64,000 bases of DNA from Panax quinquefolius (lineage: Eukaryota; Streptophyta; Magnoliopsida; Apiales; Araliaceae), in the NCBI GenBank assembly GCA_020205615.1, contig CM035169.1:16375258-16439257 (forward strand). Direction: 5' to 3'. Under the pieces are notes generated by a model. The model worked only from the letters and a program-made list of their open reading frames with translations, searched no databases and had not been told where the DNA came from. Shown here piece by piece: positions 60,400 through 64,000 of this stretch. Made by a program: the position numbers and the translations under genes. Numbering within the stretch: position 1 is the first letter of the stretch; each line of letters opens with the position of its first letter.

Positions 60400-63300
60400 T
60401 GTAAGACCCTGAATTTTATGAAATAAAAGTATTCAATTTTTCTTATAATTACTATTCAGTAAATGATTAAATTGATAAAAGTTTAAAGTTAAGGGTGATA
60501 TATGAATTTTTTTTTTTTCAAAATAGTAGTGGTTATAAAATATACTCATTGTTGTAGGGAATATTCGTTTGGTCGTGGAATATTCTTTTTACATCGAGGG
60601 GAATATTAAATGCAATGTAGCATGACCTTTTGTGGGTCCCATAATAGAATAAGCATCGGATGAAGAAAGCGACAAAAGGAGTTTTTATAAATAACGGCGT
60701 AGTTATTACAATTAACCTTTGTTGGAATACCAATTGGTTAAAAAATAAATGTCTGGCGTTGTTGTTGCGATAGCTGCGGTATTACACCAATTATTGATTC
60801 TTACGTGAAAGCCACTACTCGATAATTATTACGGTAATTCTTATTAAGTATTTTATTGATTGATAATTGTTGCGTTGATATTTTATATTATTGTTGTTTT
60901 AATAATTGTCATTACTACGGTATTTTCCATTATCGAAGCAATAATTCATATTATCTAAATAATATTATTAGATAACATTATTGGCAATGTCTAGAAAGTT
61001 ACATCTAAGGAGAGGTTTGGTCACCTAATTGCTTGCTTGATAAGGAGAAATTCTTATTGGAAAGCCCCTCTTTCTGAGAGGCGCTGGTTGTCATTATTGT
61101 GATTACTATAATATTATTTGTGAATAATTAATTATTAATTTATATGATAAGGAAAATATTCATTTTATGTGGATATAGATGGAAAATTTTTTAAAGTGAC
61201 AATTGTTGAAAATTGATATTTTATCTTTTGTGATAAAATAATATTTTATTATATTATTATAATATAATAATGATGATATTTTTACAATGAATGTGGGATA
61301 TATGAGTATATGAGGAGGAAGAGTATTTTTGTTGCAAAAGTTGTTTTAAAACATGTTAAACATGTTAGTGGACCCATTTCTTGTTGAAATTTGATTATAG
61401 CTTGTAAAATCATCCGTATGTGATTTTGGTCAATTTTGTTTGGAATTTGGAAAAACTTTCTTCGCAAAGTTGTAGAGAATTGAATTTCCTATAAAAATTC
61501 GTGAGATTCAAATTTTACGATAAAAGGGCTAGTTATTATGAATTATTGAAGTTAGAAGTTAAAATAATTGATTTTTGAAAGTTTTAATTATTTTTAATAA
61601 CAAAAACATTTTTTTTTTTGTTTTTGTTATTCTTTGTTTGTAAATTCAGATCGAGAAAGTGGGCGTAAAATTTTGATATATATATTAATATTATATTAAA
61701 TTTTACGCTTTTAGTATTCTAAGCAATTTCCTATAAATAAGTCTTGGGTTAGAATTGAAAATCACACGAAGCTGAAGTTTTCTCTATTTATCTCTCTATA
61801 TTATCGAGTGGATTCTTGTGAGTATTTTGATATCTTGAGTGTTCTTTATCTGGTGCAAGTTAGATTCGGCGTTATTCGGTCGGAAATCTTTCTTGCTCTT
61901 TTGAGGTAAGGGATAGTAAGGGATAGTAAGGGATTGTAAGGGAGATTATTTTCTTCATAAATGATATTATTTATTCAATATCATTATGGCGAAATATTGG
62001 TTTAAATTTTTTTATCAAATTTGGACTTTTTTTCATGTGGGAGTTCTATTCATGAAGTTATTTATTCATGAGTTACTATTCACGAGTTCTTATTCGAGTT
62101 CTTATTCACGAGTACTATTCACGAAGCGTGATGATGTTTTTTGTGAAATTTTTATCTTTTGGTGTTGGAGATTCTTATTTACATTACTACGGCCTTATTC
62201 ACGTATATTACTTATTCATAAATCGACATTATTCACGGAAAAATTAAGTTTTCTTCTCTGTGTCCAAGATTGTCTGTTATGATTCCTATCTTTGATTGGA
62301 TCTATGTTTTGATAATTCTTGAATTTTACTCCACTCTGATTATTTATGAAGTATTTTTGAACTTGGGTTGTTTAAAGTACGAATCCTTAATATTTGTTCT
62401 TTTGTTTCACTGGATTCATTTTCTTTAAAATATTTTGCATCATCTCTCTAAATGATGATATAGCGAATATCTTTGGTCTGTAGTGCAAAGATGAATGATT
62501 TCTGATGAATATCTTTGGCTCGTAGTGCAAAGATGACCTGTTGTTGAATATCTTTAGCATGTAGTGCAAAGATGACTTGTTGATGAATATCTTTGGCCTG
62601 TAGTGCAAAGATGACTTGTTGATGAATATCTTTGGCTTATAGTGCAAAGATGACTTGTTGATGAATATCTTTGGCCTGTAGTGCAAAGATGAATTTATTA
62701 GTAGGATTATGAACATGAACTGTGATTTGCTATAACCATGATCTTTGATGTTTCAGGTGATGAAAATTAACTTTGTCCTGGATGAGGAAAGAAATTTAGA
62801 ACTACAATTACGATTATGAGTTATACATGTGATTGTGGGCAGGAATTGTTGATTGATGTTACAGGGATAAAACATTGTTGGTGGACTTTAAACATGGAGA
62901 AAATAATAGATTTTATAGTCTATTTGACTCTTCTAATGGATTGCTCGTTCCGCTGCAACTATGGTTGAAAAGTTTTATCATCTACCATATGTTCTAAATC
63001 TCTGATTTATTACTGATGAAGATTATTGATAATTTATTTATCTTTAGTCATGATATTCTTTACTGAGCTAGTTGTGCTCACCCTTTTGCTTCACAATTCC
63101 TTTAGGGTAATAAAAGTGTATTTGGGTCGGCGAGGAATATGAGGGAATAGAGCGGTGGTCATCATTTAGTAGTTATATTTGGTGAATCAACTATGGTGGC
63201 GAACCCAGCGTTGGAAGGTTGTTTTGCCTTTATCATACAAGATGTCTAATGACATACCACCTCGTGTCATCATAAGGCGAGGGGTTGTGCTCATCCACTT

Positions 63301-63801
63301 CTTTGAGTATATTTACAAGCACTACTATATAATCTTGGTGTTTATTTGGAGTATAATACCCGATTAGAGCGAGTGGAGATAATGATATGTCGATAGAAGA
63401 CTCACCATTGGGAAGAATATGATAGTAATCTTCTCGTTTTTTTCTTTGGGGTCTATTAGATTGACCGAGGATAATTACGTGGCCATATGATATCTATCAT
63501 AACCTAGAAGCATGGCCTCCCATGTACTGAAGGTTTCCTTAAAGCACTTCCCAAAGATTTTAATTTCTAAAAGCAGGTTTTTGACTATACCTTTATGTAA
63601 GATGTCATGGTGATATCTTTGTCCCAAGTTGGTGTCAAGAGTCGCGGTTGATATATATATTTGTATCAAAACTCACAACCATGAGTTGTTGTATTTTTGC
63701 ACGACAATTGTTGTAATAAAGTTGTAGTTGTTTTTACGTACCATGTATTTGGCGACTCGAGAATGGGTTGGATGGAATGGACCTATTTTGGGGTTGTCAC
63801 A
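60400..63801 (+). repeat. LTR2 of outer plus-strand element
   Basis: A 3,402-bp uninterrupted LTR, TGTAAGACCC...GTTGTCACA. Contains tactattca(c/t)gag repeats (about 62,040-62,250) and six hairpin units of gatgaatatctttgg type (about 62,461-62,700). It keeps the unoccupied version of the solo-LTR insertion site (ggcgttattcggtcgg, near 61,870). Reading frames inside are repeat artefacts. Confidence 0.9.
62461..62700. repeat. Hairpin-forming tandem array in LTR2
   Basis: About six units of 43-45 bp, each containing atctttggcctgtagtgcaaagat: a 7-bp perfect inverted repeat (atctttg/caaagat) around a 10-bp loop. Equivalent arrays are at about 12,845-13,030, 44,700-44,905, 51,395-51,610, 56,090-56,290 and 58,758-58,975. 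Stems are mostly kept while loops vary. Confidence 0.85.
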
Positions 63802-64000
63802 TTTGGTATCGAGCTTAGGGATATGGTCTCTGGCGGAGATCGGGAATATAACTAGGAGGGAGATGAGTAAATCCTTGTTAGTGTGTCTACTAAGCTTATT
63901 TGTTGGTCGGTCATAATATCGAGATATTATGTGATATGTTAATTTGTTCAATTGACCCTTGTTTTGAAATTGTATTCTAGAATGATATCTGAAATACAGG
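63802..64000 (+). mobile_element. Second internal region, cut by window end
   Basis: Immediately after LTR2 the primer site (tttggtatcgagct, one base shorter than the perfect form) and leader sequence repeat those at 60,067-60,270, base for base with few changes. The region continues beyond the window, so it may be the full internal region or another short one. Confidence 0.85.

Noticed and set aside
62387..62716. 109-codon minus-strand frame with repeated K-I-F-I-N-K-S-S-L-H-Y units (and similar frames at 58,650-59,114, 44,749-44,970 and 51,447-51,644)
   Set aside because: Translation of the hairpin repeat array; unit length happens to be a multiple of three. No start context or family support.
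1..64000. tRNA or rRNA genes
   Set aside because: None recognised by eye; the tRNA-like strings found are primer binding sites of retrotransposons. A tRNAscan run would be decisive.

Overview
This is plant nuclear DNA, almost certainly from a eudicot. It is strongly AT-rich, its genes have many introns with GT/AG borders, and it is full of plant-type transposable elements. Four spliced host genes sit between about 16.4 and 36.0 kb. Everything to the left and right of that island is transposon-derived or structureless AT-rich sequence.

Left flank (1-15,980). A broken Ty1/copia fragment (gag and integrase pieces, minus strand) is followed by an AT-rich stretch of unclear origin. Next comes a decayed Ty3/gypsy element of chromovirus type (minus strand, integrase/chromodomain end at 4.8 kb, gag at 9.6 kb) with one 2.6-kb LTR. 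A second related LTR follows, then the truncated end of a CACTA transposon.

Gene island (16,000-36,200). (1) A conserved plant protein of unknown role, + strand, four exons, with an apparent one-base frameshift in exon 3. (2) A plastid-type APS kinase, minus strand, seven exons, 299 aa, with an intact P-loop and both cysteines of the known redox switch. (3) A BTB/POZ-NPH3 family protein, minus strand, four exons, 485 aa. (4) A mitochondrial porin (VDAC), minus strand, six exons, 274 aa. The genes are functionally unrelated neighbours, as is usual in plants. Several introns carry small MITE-like inverted repeats.

Middle (36,200-41,700). No gene is visible. There are three related hAT-like elements; one is interrupted by a 1.7-kb Mutator-like element with about 85-bp inverted ends and a 9-bp target duplication.

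Right flank (41,730-64,000). This is a four-level nest of related gypsy LTR sequences. A plus-strand LTR is split by a minus-strand solo LTR (duplication ttatt). That is split by a second minus-strand LTR of another subtype (duplication tttta). That in turn is split by a 9.35-kb minus-strand element with both LTRs (duplication aatta) whose reverse transcriptase core is missing. The outer plus-strand element has 3.4 to 3.7-kb LTRs around an internal part of only 333 bp that still has a primer binding site and polypurine tract, and it then runs on as a tandem LTR-internal array past the window edge. I saw no wholly new gene system. The unusual content is the nest, the hairpin repeat arrays inside the LTRs, and the gag fragment caught inside one LTR.
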